A DNA stretch of 64,000 bases from Streptomyces katrae. Lineage in GTDB: Bacteria; Actinomycetota; Actinomycetes; Streptomycetales; Streptomycetaceae. Positions within the stretch are counted from its first letter, which is position 1; each line of letters opens with the position of its first letter. Shown here piece after piece: positions 25,477 through 33,737 of this stretch. The notes below the pieces were generated by a model. That model was not told the origin of the DNA and searched no databases. It saw only the letters and a program-made list of their open reading frames with translations. The position numbers and the translations under genes are program-made. The DNA is taken from NCBI RefSeq assembly GCF_000717655.1, contig NZ_JNZY01000010.1, positions 1-64,000 of the forward strand, written 5' to 3'.

Positions 25477-28400
25477 GTGCCCCGTGTGGCCGGGCGAATG
25501 GCTGAAACCGCGGGGCACGAACGGTCGTGCCCGCCCGGGGCGGGCCGAGTGGCCGATCCTGCCTGGGTGCTGAGTCTCCGTCCGCTGCTGCCCGTCCTGC
25601 TCGCCGTGGCCCTGGCCGGCCCCGCCGGGGTGTCCGCCGCCGCGCAGGCCGACGGCATCGAGACCGCCCGGACCGGCCGGCAGATCGCCCCCGGGATCCG
25701 CCTGGAGTCCTACGACCGGCTGGAGGCCGACCGCTGGCTGCGGATCGACGAGCTCCTCGTCGACCTCGGTGGCCACGGCGGCGTCCGCGCCGATTACCTG
25801 GGCGGCCACGGACCGGCCACCGTCGCCGAGGCTGCCGCGCGCCACCCCGCCGGGCCCGGGCGGCGCGTGGTCGCCGCCGTGAACGGCGACTTCTTCGACA
25901 GCCGCGGTACGGGCGCCCCGCTCGGTCCCGGCCTGGGCGGCGGCCGGCTGCTGCATTCCGCGACCCCCGGCCCCGGCGCGGCCCCGGCCGTCGGGTTCGG
26001 CGCCGACGGCATCGGGCGGGTCCTGCGCCTCGCACTCGACGGGAGCGTCACCCTGCCCGGCGGGGTGGTGCAGCCGCTCGCCGGGTACAACGCGGCCCGG
26101 CCGCCCGCCGCGGGCCTCGCCGCGTACACCGCCGACTGGCCGGGGGCGCAACTGCCCGCCGTGGGCACCGCCGTGACGGTCCGGGACGGCCGGGTCACGG
26201 CTGCCGCCCCGCCGGGCCGCGGACCCGCTCGCCGGGAGCGCCCCGCACCCGGCACCACCGTGCTGACCGCCGCCGGCGGTGCGGCCGCTGCCGAACTGGC
26301 CGCCCTGCGGCCCGGGGACGCCGTGGGCGTCGCCGCCCGGGCCGTCCCGGACGCCGGACCGGTCCCGGTGGCGGCCGTCGGCGGGCGCGAGGCCCTCGTC
26401 GTGGCCGGCGTCGCGCAGAACCACGATGGCGAACCGAACAACACCGCCGCCCCGCGCACGGCCGTCGGTTTCTCGCGCGACGGGCGGCAGCTGCGGATCC
26501 TCACCGTGGACGGCCGCCAGCGGGACAGCGGCGGCCTCACCCTGACCGCGCTGGGCCGCCTGATGCACCGGCTCGGCGCGTACGAGGCCCTGAACCTCGA
26601 CGGCGGCGGCTCCTCGACCCTGCTCGCGGGGTCGAGCGGGGCGTCGGCCCTCGCGCTGGAGAACTCCCCGTCGGACGGGCGGCTGCGGCCCGTGTCCAAC
26701 GGGCTCGTCCTGACGGCCCCGGCGGGCTCCGGCCGGACCGCCGGCTACCGCGTCGAACCCGTCGGCGGCGCCACGGAGGACCTCACCCGGGTCTTCCCCC
26801 GGCTCACCCGGACCCTCGAGGCCACCGGGTACGACGCACTGCTGGGCCCGGCGCCGGGCGCGCCGGTGTGGTCCGCCGACGGGGCCGGCACGGTCGATTC
26901 CGCCGGTGTGTTCCACGCCGTGCGCCCCGGCCGCGCGACGGCGCACGCCCGGCGCACGACGGCGCATGGCCAGCTCCCGCTCGAGGTCCTCGGCCCGCTG
27001 ACCCGGATCCGCCCCACGCAGGCCCGGATCGGACTCGCGGAGCTGGGGGAGACCGCGGGATTCCGACTGACCGGCTACGACGCGCAAGGCAGGGCCGCCG
27101 TCGTGGAACCCCGGGACGTGACTTTGGAGTTCGACCGCTCGCGATGGCGCATCACCGATGACGGCCACGGCGGCTTCACGGTCACCGCCCTGACCCCCCA
27201 AGCCACGGGCCACCTCCGCGCCACGGTCCGGTCGGGCGGGGCTGCCGGGGCGCCTGCAGCGCCCGGAAGCCCCGGAGCCCCCAGGGCGTCGGGTGCCCTC
27301 GGGGCTCCCGGCACTTCCGGATCTTCCGGGGGCTCTGATGCCGCCTCCGGTCCCCGCGGTGCCGCAGGCACACCCGGCAGCGCGGGCATGCCCGGGACCG
27401 CGGGCGCGCGTGCCGCCGCAGGCGAGCTCGGCGTCGCGGGCAGGCTCGGCGCCGCATTCGCGCCCCGTGGCACGGGCACGCCCTGGACCGCCGGCACGTT
27501 CGGCGGCGCAGGGGCGGCCGGGATGACAGGCGTGCCCGGGATCGCGGGCACGCCCCCTGCCGCCGGCACGCTCGGGCTTGCGGGAGCGTCCGATACCGGC
27601 GGCGGCTCCGGTGTCGCCGCCGAACTCGCTCTCGGCGTCGGGCTGGTGACGCTCCCGCTCACCAACCTGGCCGATGTCGCCGACTGGACCGGACCGGGGG
27701 CTTCCGCGACCGAGGGGCACTCCGGTGCGGGGCTCGCCCTGGATCTGCCCGGGGCGGCGGCTCGGAGGAGCGCGGCCCCGCCGCGGCCCCTTGCCGTCCC
27801 GGAGCTCGCCCGGTCGCTCACGCTCTGGGTCGGCGGCGACGGCTCCGGGGCCCGGCCCGCGGTGGAGCTGGCCGATGCCGACGGGGCCGCCGTCACGGTG
27901 CGCGGGCCCGCCGTGGACTGGACCGGCTGGCGGGAGCTCACCCTGCCGCTCCCGGCCACCGCCGAGCCGCCGCTCAGCGTGATCCGGCTTTCGGCGGTCG
28001 GGGGGACGGGCCCCGGACGGCTGGCCCTCGACACGCTCGGCGCCCGGACCCCGCCCACGGGGCCCGCCGCAGTGCCCGTGGTCCGGGATCCGATCGTGGC
28101 CACCGAGGCCGGGGTCCGGGCGCTGCCCTGGCGGCTCGCCGTCGGGGGAGAGGACGCCGCTGCCGACTTCGTGCTGACCGACGCCGCCCGCCCGGAGTTC
28201 GTGCACCGCGGCGTACGGTTTTTGCCGCTCGACACCACCAAGCCCACCTTGCGGGGCGGCGGTCTGTCCCGGATGCGGGCCCTGCGGAAGGCTCTGGCGG
28301 CCGCCGCCCGGGAACCGGCCACGGGCGCGGTGGCCGTCGTACGGGCGTATGCGCCGGACACCGTGGACCGCAAGGAAACGGCCCTGACGGCGCACCTGCT

Positions 28401-28644
28401 CGCCGAGTTCCGCCGTACCACCGGCAAACGCGCCGCCGTGCTCACCCTCGGCGCCCCGGCCTTCGCGGCCGGCCGCTCCGAGGGCGTGCTGTCCGTCGCG
28501 GCCCCGCGCTCCGGACGGACCGTGGTGGGCCTGGACGCCTTCGCCCCGGGGGACTGGCTCGCCGTCCGGCAAGGCACGCCCCAGGGAGCACCTCCCGGCG
28601 GTAGCCGGGGGAGGGACTCCAGGGACTCCGACGACACCCCTTAG
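25477..28644 (+). CDS. secreted phosphodiester glycosidase (NAGPA domain) with collagen-like insert
   Basis: A 1055-residue exported protein. Signal peptide about residues 30-57 (LSLRPLLPVLLAVALAGPAG). NAGPA/phosphodiester glycosidase domain about 80-420: VVAAVNGDFFD, VAGVAQNHDGEPNNTA, LNLDGGGSSTLLAG. Ig-like region about 425-585. Residues about 587-706 are an imperfect Gly-X-Y collagen-like tract. A carbohydrate-binding-like beta domain follows (about 715-855). The C terminus (about 865-1030) resembles the end of the metallophosphoesterase domain found in homologues but lacks its metal motifs. GTG start with AAGGAG close upstream; ATG at 25498 is an alternative. The last residues are encoded by a dispersed repeat, and the stop overlaps the convergent modBC stop. 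Confidence 0.85.
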   Translation: MPRVAGRMAETAGHERSCPPGAGRVADPAWVLSLRPLLPVLLAVALAGPAGVSAAAQADGIETARTGRQIAPGIRLESYDRLEADRWLRIDELLVDLGGHGGVRADYLGGHGPATVAEAAARHPAGPGRRVVAAVNGDFFDSRGTGAPLGPGLGGGRLLHSATPGPGAAPAVGFGADGIGRVLRLALDGSVTLPGGVVQPLAGYNAARPPAAGLAAYTADWPGAQLPAVGTAVTVRDGRVTAAAPPGRGPARRERPAPGTTVLTAAGGAAAAELAALRPGDAVGVAARAVPDAGPVPVAAVGGREALVVAGVAQNHDGEPNNTAAPRTAVGFSRDGRQLRILTVDGRQRDSGGLTLTALGRLMHRLGAYEALNLDGGGSSTLLAGSSGASALALENSPSDGRLRPVSNGLVLTAPAGSGRTAGYRVEPVGGATEDLTRVFPRLTRTLEATGYDALLGPAPGAPVWSADGAGTVDSAGVFHAVRPGRATAHARRTTAHGQLPLEVLGPLTRIRPTQARIGLAELGETAGFRLTGYDAQGRAAVVEPRDVTLEFDRSRWRITDDGHGGFTVTALTPQATGHLRATVRSGGAAGAPAAPGSPGAPRASGALGAPGTSGSSGGSDAASGPRGAAGTPGSAGMPGTAGARAAAGELGVAGRLGAAFAPRGTGTPWTAGTFGGAGAAGMTGVPGIAGTPPAAGTLGLAGASDTGGGSGVAAELALGVGLVTLPLTNLADVADWTGPGASATEGHSGAGLALDLPGAAARRSAAPPRPLAVPELARSLTLWVGGDGSGARPAVELADADGAAVTVRGPAVDWTGWRELTLPLPATAEPPLSVIRLSAVGGTGPGRLALDTLGARTPPTGPAAVPVVRDPIVATEAGVRALPWRLAVGGEDAAADFVLTDAARPEFVHRGVRFLPLDTTKPTLRGGGLSRMRALRKALAAAAREPATGAVAVVRAYAPDTVDRKETALTAHLLAEFRRTTGKRAAVLTLGAPAFAAGRSEGVLSVAAPRSGRTVVGLDAFAPGDWLAVRQGTPQGAPPGGSRGRDSRDSDDTP
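27235..27594 (+). repeat. collagen-like Gly-X-Y tract inside the glycosidase gene
   Basis: About 120 codons with glycine at nearly every third position (for example GTPGSAGMPGTAGA and GVPGIAGTPPAAGTLGLAGA), rich in Ala, Pro, Thr and Ser, with a few interruptions such as GGSDAA and FAPRGT. It lies between the Ig-like and the carbohydrate-binding-like domains. DNA codon choice is variable, so this is an old or selected protein repeat, not a recent DNA duplication. Confidence 0.8.
28583..28641. repeat. dispersed intergenic repeat, copy 2, forming a hairpin
   Basis: Core CACCTCCCGGCGGTAGCCGG followed by GGGAGGGAC and, after a short unique part, GACGACACCCC, matching copy 1 at 24303-24352. CCTCCCGGC pairs with GCCGGGGGAGG around a GGTA loop with a small bulge. 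It encodes the last residues of the glycosidase and lies directly before the convergent stops, as a terminator would. Confidence 0.7.
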
Positions 28645-30638
28645 AGCTCCACCAGCGTGACCTCGGTCGCCTTCACGCTCGTCCAGACCTTCGAGCCGTC
28701 GACCAGGCCCAGTTCGGCCGCGGCCTCCGGGGTGATCTCCGCCACCAGATCGGGGGCCTCCGCGGAGCCGACCAGCACGCGCAGCCGGCTGCCGACCGCG
28801 GTGATCTCCCGAACGGAGCCCGGCCAGACGTTGCGGGGACTGCCCGCCGGGCGGTCGCGGTGCACGGACACCGCCTCGGGGCCGATGATCGCCAGTGCCG
28901 GGGACCCTTCCGGCAGCGCCTCCGCCACCACCAGCCGGCCCCCGGCGGCGAGTACGAGCCCGTCGGCCGACGCCGTGCCGGACCAGGCGTTGCGGCCGAG
29001 CATCCGGGCGACCCACGGGGAGCGCGGGTGGCGGGTGACCTCGGAGGGCGGGGCGTCCTGGAGGGTGCGCCCGTCGGCGAGTACGAGGACCCGGTCGGCC
29101 AGGGACACCGCCTCGACGGGGTCGTGCGTGACGATGAGGCAGACCCCGCCGAAGCCGGCCAGGTGCGTGCGCAGGGTGTGCCGGACGCGGGCCCGGGTGG
29201 TCTGGTCGAGGGCCGCGAGCGGCTCGTCCAGGAGGAGGAGCCGGGGGCGGGCGGCCAGCGCCCGGGCGAGCGCCACACGTTGGGCCTGGCCACCGGACAG
29301 CTGGGCGGGCTTGCGGGCGGCCAGGTGGCCGACGCCGAGCCGGTCCAGCCACTGCTGCGCCTCGCGACGGGCATCGGCGCGCGGCACCCGGCGGGCGCGC
29401 AGCCCGTACGCGGTGTTGCCCAGCGCGCTCAGGTGCGGGAACAGCGCGCCGTCCTGCGGGACCCAGGCCACCTGGCGCTTGTGCGGGGCCAGCGCGGTGA
29501 CGTCGGTGTCGCCGAGCCGGAGTTCGGCGTGGGCGCGCGGGGTGAGGCCGAGGAGGGCGCGCAGCAGGGTGGTCTTGCCGGCGCCGTTCTCGCCGACGAC
29601 GGCGATGGTGGTACCGGGGCCGGCGTCGAGGGTGAGCTCGTTGAAGCCGGTGACGACGGCGTGCAGGGGCCAGCGGCCGTCGTCGTGCGGGGCGCCGGCC
29701 AGGTCGGAAGCCAGGTCGCCGGCGGCAGCCTTCTCGGAGGGCAGGCCGGCCGGTAGCGGGGCTGTCGGCGTCCGCTCGGCTTCCGCGGCCGCGGCCGCCG
29801 TCTCGTCCGGCAGCTGCGGAGCCTCGGCAGGCGTACGGGCGACCGGTGTGCCGGTCCAGCGGCCGCGCAGGGCGATCAGCACGGCCATGGCGATCACGAG
29901 CAGCAGCAGGGACACGGAGGTGGCGGCCTCCGGCTGGCCCTGGAGCAGCAGGTAGACCTGCAGCGGCAGCGTCTGTGTGGTGCCGGGCAGGTTGCCGGCG
30001 AAGGTGATCGTCGCGCCGAACTCGCCGAGCGCACGGGCCCAGGTGAGCGCGGCGCCCGCGATCAGGCCGGGCGCCACCATCGGCAGCGTCACGGTGAAGA
30101 ACACCCGCGTCGGCGAGGCACCGAGGGACGCGGCGGTCTCCTCGTAGCTCCGCTTGAGCCCGCCGAGCGCACCCTCCAGGCTGATCACGAGGAACGGCAT
30201 GGCGACGAAGGTGGCCGCGACGACGGCGCCCGACGTGTGGAAGGGCAGCGTGACGCCGAACGTGCCCTCGAGCCAGGGCCCGAGGAGCCCGCGCCGGCCG
30301 AAGCCCAGCAGCAGTGCCACACCACCGACGGTGGGCGGCAGCACCATCGGGAGCAGCACCAGCGAGCGGACGAAGGCCCTGCCCTTGAACGGGACCCGGG
30401 CCAGCAGCCACGCGAGCGGCACACCGAGGACCAGCGAGAGGCCCAGCGCCCACAGGGACACGAAGAGCGAGAGGCGCAGGGCCTCGACCACACCGGGGCT
30501 GGTGAGGTGGGCGCCGAGTTCGCCCCACTCGGTGCGGGTGAGGATGCCGATGAGGGGCAGCAGCAGGAAGGCGACGGCGAGCAGCGCGGGGAGCGCCAGG
30601 GTCACGGGGGGCCGGGTGCGGGTGCGGTGTCTGCTCAT
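28641..30638 (-). CDS. modBC: molybdate ABC transporter, fused permease-ATPase (ModB-ModC)
   Basis: A 665-residue fusion. Residues about 10-265 are a ModB-type permease with about six helices and the EAA-like loop GASPTRVFFTVTLPMVAPGL. A 70-residue Ala/Pro/Glu linker joins it to a ModC ATPase (about 330-560): Walker A GENGAGKT, signature LSGGQAQRVALARAL, Walker B LLLLDEPLAALD, switch His in VTHD. The C terminus carries a Mop/TOBE-like molybdate domain (SVREITAVGSRLRVLVG, TPEAAAELGLVDGSKVW). The fusion fixes permease:ATPase stoichiometry. It lies 147 bp after modA. Its stop overlaps the convergent glycosidase stop by 4 bp. Confidence 0.93.
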   Translation of the reverse strand: MSRHRTRTRPPVTLALPALLAVAFLLLPLIGILTRTEWGELGAHLTSPGVVEALRLSLFVSLWALGLSLVLGVPLAWLLARVPFKGRAFVRSLVLLPMVLPPTVGGVALLLGFGRRGLLGPWLEGTFGVTLPFHTSGAVVAATFVAMPFLVISLEGALGGLKRSYEETAASLGASPTRVFFTVTLPMVAPGLIAGAALTWARALGEFGATITFAGNLPGTTQTLPLQVYLLLQGQPEAATSVSLLLLVIAMAVLIALRGRWTGTPVARTPAEAPQLPDETAAAAAEAERTPTAPLPAGLPSEKAAAGDLASDLAGAPHDDGRWPLHAVVTGFNELTLDAGPGTTIAVVGENGAGKTTLLRALLGLTPRAHAELRLGDTDVTALAPHKRQVAWVPQDGALFPHLSALGNTAYGLRARRVPRADARREAQQWLDRLGVGHLAARKPAQLSGGQAQRVALARALAARPRLLLLDEPLAALDQTTRARVRHTLRTHLAGFGGVCLIVTHDPVEAVSLADRVLVLADGRTLQDAPPSEVTRHPRSPWVARMLGRNAWSGTASADGLVLAAGGRLVVAEALPEGSPALAIIGPEAVSVHRDRPAGSPRNVWPGSVREITAVGSRLRVLVGSAEAPDLVAEITPEAAAELGLVDGSKVWTSVKATEVTLVEL

Positions 30639-30785
30639 GTGGATTCCTGGCTGAAGCGTACGGGGGGACGGGTGCGGGGGCCCGGCGGGCGCCGCGCCGG
30701 AAGGGACTGCCCGTCCCCCCGGACCAGGCAGTCCCCTTCGATCATTGAGGCTGCGGCTGCGGCTGCTCTTCTGCTGCGGTGCCGG

Positions 30786-31604
30786 TTACGCCTTCTGGAA
30801 GCCTGCGTCCTGGAAGATCTTCTGCGCCTCGGGAGAGTTCAGCCAGGCCACGAACGCGGCGGCGGCCTCGGCGTTCTTGGACGCCTTGAGGGAGGCGGCC
30901 GGGTAGGAGGCCACGGCGTTCTCGGCGTCCGGAATGTCCACGACGGAGACTTTGTCACCGGACTTGACGGTGTCGGTCTTGTAGACGAGGCCGGCGTCGG
31001 CCTCACCGAGCTCGACCTTGCTCAGCACGGCGCGGACGTTGGGCTCCTGGGAGACCGGCTTCACTTCGATCTTCTGGGCGTCGAGGATCTGCTTGCTGTA
31101 GCGGCCGACGGGCACCTCGGGCGCGGCGAGCACGACCTTGATCTTGCTGTCGGCCAGGTCCTTCAGTTCGTCGACCTTGAACGGGTTGCCCTGGCCGGCC
31201 GCGATGACCAGGCGGTTCTTGGCGATGATCGACCGGTCGTTGGTCTCGGCCTTCAGGCCGTCCATCGTCTTGGTGTCGGCGGTGACCAGCGCGTCGGCCG
31301 GGGCTCCCTGCTTCACCTGGGCGGCGAGCTCCTGCGAGCCGGCGAAGGAGAAGGTGATCTTCGTGCCCGGGTGTGCCTTCTCGTACGCCGCGCCCGCGGT
31401 CTTGAAGACGTCGGTGAGGGAGGAGGCGGCGAGGACGGTAAGGTTCGCCGCCTTGGGCACGGCGGAGGCCGGGGCCGAGGCGGAAGCCGAAGCCCCGGCG
31501 TCGGCCTTGTCGTCGCTGCTGCCGCAGGCGGACAGCGCGGGCACGAGCAGGGCGGCGGTCAGCGCGGCGGCAACGGCACTGCGGCGGGTCAGGGTCGGGG
31601 ACAT
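30786..31604 (-). CDS. modA: molybdate-binding lipoprotein ModA
   Basis: A 272-residue solute-binding protein. Signal peptide with twin Arg (LTRRSAVAAALTAALLVPA) and lipobox LSAC, lipid anchor at Cys27. The mature protein has ModA motifs: NLTVLAASSLTDVFK, ITFSFAGSQELAAQ, GAPADALVTADTKTM, KNRLVIAAG, DAGLVYKTD. It captures molybdate or tungstate outside the membrane and delivers it to ModBC. ATG start with GAGGAG upstream. It lies between the ModE-like regulator and modBC on one strand. Confidence 0.93.
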   Translation of the reverse strand: MSPTLTRRSAVAAALTAALLVPALSACGSSDDKADAGASASASAPASAVPKAANLTVLAASSLTDVFKTAGAAYEKAHPGTKITFSFAGSQELAAQVKQGAPADALVTADTKTMDGLKAETNDRSIIAKNRLVIAAGQGNPFKVDELKDLADSKIKVVLAAPEVPVGRYSKQILDAQKIEVKPVSQEPNVRAVLSKVELGEADAGLVYKTDTVKSGDKVSVVDIPDAENAVASYPAASLKASKNAEAAAAFVAWLNSPEAQKIFQDAGFQKA

Positions 31605-31716
31605 GAGCTGGTGCTCCTCGGTCGGGTCGGCGGCCGGCCGGGTACCGGGACCGCGCGGTGGTGACCCGCGCCGGTGACGGGCGGAGCGGGTGGGGACGCG
31701 TGATGGTGCTGGACGG

Positions 31717-32112
31717 TCAGGTGCGGTCGATGTGCACACTGGTGGACTTCACGCGGGCGGTGGCCTGCATGCCGACCTCCAGTCCGAGCTCCTCGACGGC
31801 CTCACGGGTGAGGAGGGAGACCAGGCGGTGGGGACCTGCCTGGATCTCGACCTGGGCGGCCACGTCTCCGAGCTTCACGGCGGTGACGATGCCGGGGAAG
31901 GCGTTGCGGGCCGAGGTGTACGGCTCGTCGTCTTCGGGGTGGGCGCCCTGTCCCACCTCGACGGAGAAGGCGGCCAGGTCGCGGCCGTCGATCAGGCGCC
32001 GGCCGGCCTCGTCGCGGTGGGTCGCGACCCGGCCGGCGTCGGCCCAGCGGCGGGCGGTGTCCGGGCTGACGCCCAGCAGGCGCGCCGCCTGTCCGATGGT
32101 GTAGGACTGCAT
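31717..32112 (-). CDS. ModE-like molybdate-responsive regulator (MerR-type HTH plus Mop/TOBE domain)
   Basis: A 131-residue two-domain protein. Residues 1-55 are an excisionase/MerR-like winged helix (YTIGQAARLLGVSPDTARRW, then ADAGRVATHRDEAGRRLIDG). Residues about 66-131 are a Mop/TOBE domain (SARNAFPGIVTAVKLGDVAA, then GPHRLVSLLTREAVEELGL) that binds molybdate. Such compact proteins stand in for ModE in actinomycetes. As first gene of the modA-modBC strand it probably autoregulates the operon. It has a complete promoter: TTGCAA, 18 bp, TACCTT ending 7 nt before the ATG, so the message is predicted leaderless. Confidence 0.85.
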   Translation of the reverse strand: MQSYTIGQAARLLGVSPDTARRWADAGRVATHRDEAGRRLIDGRDLAAFSVEVGQGAHPEDDEPYTSARNAFPGIVTAVKLGDVAAQVEIQAGPHRLVSLLTREAVEELGLEVGMQATARVKSTSVHIDRT

Positions 32113-32119
32113 GTGCGAC

Positions 32120-32164
32120 AAGGTAGGGGCACGTGTCCCGCATTTGCAATCATCTTCGGATGAT
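32120..32164 (-). promoter_or_regulatory. mod operon promoter with adjacent 6-4-6 palindrome
   Basis: Minus strand: -35 TTGCAA (32149-32144), 18-bp spacer, -10 TACCTT (32125-32120), start codon 7 nt later. Directly upstream and touching the -35 is the perfect dyad ATCATC-TTCG-GATGAT (32149-32164), a plausible operator for the encoded ModE-like protein or another regulator. Confidence 0.7.
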
Positions 32165-32246
32165 GTACATGGCAGATGCCAGGGCTCTTGGTGAATCTGC
32201 CAAAATCCATTCCGTTCCGGGCGGGCCCGCTCGCTAAAGTTCTGGT

Positions 32247-32654
32247 ATGGCTGATGAAGCAACGGGAACGGGAACGGGAACGGGCGCGGAAGCAGGAACG
32301 GCGCGCGTGGACGCCTGGATCTGGTCGGTCCGTCTGACGAAGACCCGCTCGGTCGCGGCGACCGCCTGCAGGGCGGGCCATGTGAAGGTCAACGGTGAGC
32401 GCGCGAAGCCGGCGCAGGCGGTACGGGCGGGGGACGAGGTGCGGCTGTTCCACGGGGGACGCGAGCGCATCGTCGTCGTCAAGCGGCCGGTGACGAAGCG
32501 GGTCGGTCCGCCGGTGGCCGCGGAATGCTTCATCGACAACAGCCCGCCGGCGCCCACGCGCATCGAGGCCGAGGTGGTCGGCGTCCGCGACCGCGGCACG
32601 GGCCGCCCGACGAAGCGCGACCGCCGCGAAATCGAATCCCTCCGCGGCCGCTGA
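32247..32654 (+). CDS. RNA-binding S4 domain protein (Hsp15-like)
   Basis: A 135-residue protein with an S4 domain: VDAWIWSVRLTKTRSVAATA, then AGHVKVNGERAKPAQAVRAGDEV. This is the layout of Hsp15/RqcH-pathway-type heat shock proteins that bind ribosomal RNA or stalled 50S-peptidyl-tRNA. The C terminus is basic (GRPTKRDRREIESLRGR). The N terminus encodes TGTGTGTG from four perfect AACGGG repeats. -10 TAAAGT (32235-32240) ends 6 nt before the ATG: predicted leaderless. Converges on dhaM. Confidence 0.88.
   Translation: MADEATGTGTGTGAEAGTARVDAWIWSVRLTKTRSVAATACRAGHVKVNGERAKPAQAVRAGDEVRLFHGGRERIVVVKRPVTKRVGPPVAAECFIDNSPPAPTRIEAEVVGVRDRGTGRPTKRDRREIESLRGR
32261..32284 (+). repeat. AACGGG hexanucleotide microsatellite, four perfect copies
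   Basis: Four exact tandem AACGGG units lie 14 bases after the S4-gene start codon and encode alternating Thr-Gly. Unit length is a multiple of three, so copy-number change would lengthen or shorten the N terminus without a frameshift. Confidence 0.8.
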
Positions 32655-32670
32655 CCCGCCCGCCCGCCGG

Positions 32671-33078
32671 TCAGGCCTTGCGGTAGCTGTACGCCTCCTC
32701 TGCGGCTGCGGCCACCGCGTCCAGGGGGGCGCCCGCGGAGGCGGCGACCACCGCCGCCACCGCGCCCTCCAGGAACGGGGCGTCCAGCAGCCTGGCCCCC
32801 GGCGGCAGTTCGTCCTCCACCAGCAGCGCCTTCACCGTCAGCACCGAGCTGCCCAGGTCCGCCAGCAGCGCGACCCCCGCGCCCCGGTCCACCTCGAGCG
32901 CGGCCGCCACGACGCGCTCCGCGCTCGTGCCCAGGCCGCCGTCCGCGGTGCCGCCCGCCGCTGCCACCGGGACGACCGGTCCGCCCGCCGCCAGGCCCCG
33001 CGCCAGGTCCGCCACGGACTCCGCGACCACCGCGCTGTGCGACACCAGGACGATCCCGACCACCGCCGGCGCGCTCAT
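32671..33078 (-). CDS. dhaM: dihydroxyacetone kinase phosphoryl donor subunit DhaM (EIIA-like)
   Basis: A 135-residue EIIA-mannose-fold protein with the phosphorylated histidine at His14 in GIVLVSHSAVVAESV, and ADLGSSVLTVKALL later. It takes phosphate from the PTS protein HPr and passes it to DhaL-bound ADP. Only the EIIA domain is present, without the HPr/EI fusions seen in some enterobacteria. The ATG overlaps the dhaL stop as ATGA, showing coupling. Last gene of dhaK-dhaL-dhaM. Confidence 0.92.
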   Translation of the reverse strand: MSAPAVVGIVLVSHSAVVAESVADLARGLAAGGPVVPVAAAGGTADGGLGTSAERVVAAALEVDRGAGVALLADLGSSVLTVKALLVEDELPPGARLLDAPFLEGAVAAVVAASAGAPLDAVAAAAEEAYSYRKA

Positions 33079-33695
33079 GCGGTGTCCGCCTTGTCCGCCG
33101 TATCGGCCGTGTCCGCGAGCGCCGTCAGCAGCAGGGCCGCCGAAGTCGCCCCCGGGTCCTGGTGCCCGATGCTCCGCTCGCCCAGATAGCTGGCCCGCCC
33201 CTTGCGGGCCAGCATCGGCACCGTCGCCCGCGCACCGGCCTCTGCCGCGTCCGCCGCCGCCCGGTACGAGGTGCTCAGCGCCGCCACCCCCGCCACCAGC
33301 GCGTCCAGCATCGTCTTGTCGCCCGGTGCCGCCCCGCCCAGCTGTGCCACCGCGCCCACCCCCGCGTACAGGGCCTTGCGCACCTCCTCGTCGGAGACCT
33401 CGGCGGCCTCCCCGAGGTCCTTGCCCGTGCGCCGCAGCAGCGTCCCGTACAGCGGGCCCGACGCGCCGCCGACCGTCGAGATCAGCGTCCGCCCCGCCAG
33501 TTGCAGCACCGCCCCCGGCGTCACCGCGGGGTCCGCCTCCAGGGCCGCCCGTACCGCCGTGAAGCCGCGCAGCAGATTGCTCCCGTGGTCGGCGTCCCCG
33601 ATGGGGGAGTCGAGCTCGGTCAGCCGGTCCGCCTCGCGCTCCACTGCGGCGCCGGCGGCCGTCATCCAGCGCCGGAAGAAGTCCGCGTCACGCAC
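33075..33695 (-). CDS. dhaL: dihydroxyacetone kinase ADP-binding subunit DhaL
   Basis: A 206-residue all-alpha subunit that holds ADP/ATP. Magnesium-binding acids are visible in LDSPIGDADHGSNLLRG; GGASGPLYGTLLRR and APGDKTMLDAL are the conserved nucleotide-loop motifs; the protein ends with IGHQDPGATSAALLL. It lies 42 bp after dhaK and overlaps dhaM by 4 bp. With DhaK and DhaM it phosphorylates dihydroxyacetone, feeding glycolysis. Confidence 0.93.
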   Translation of the reverse strand: MRDADFFRRWMTAAGAAVEREADRLTELDSPIGDADHGSNLLRGFTAVRAALEADPAVTPGAVLQLAGRTLISTVGGASGPLYGTLLRRTGKDLGEAAEVSDEEVRKALYAGVGAVAQLGGAAPGDKTMLDALVAGVAALSTSYRAAADAAEAGARATVPMLARKGRASYLGERSIGHQDPGATSAALLLTALADTADTADKADTA

Positions 33696-33737
33696 TTCCG
33701 TCTCCTTGCCTCGTCCGCACCTCGTACGCCCACCTTC

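Noticed and set aside
24379..30528. 2049-codon open frame on the minus strand through the glycosidase gene
   Set aside because: A GC-bias artefact antisense to the glycosidase; only its first part (DUF4328 protein, 24379-25344) has family motifs.
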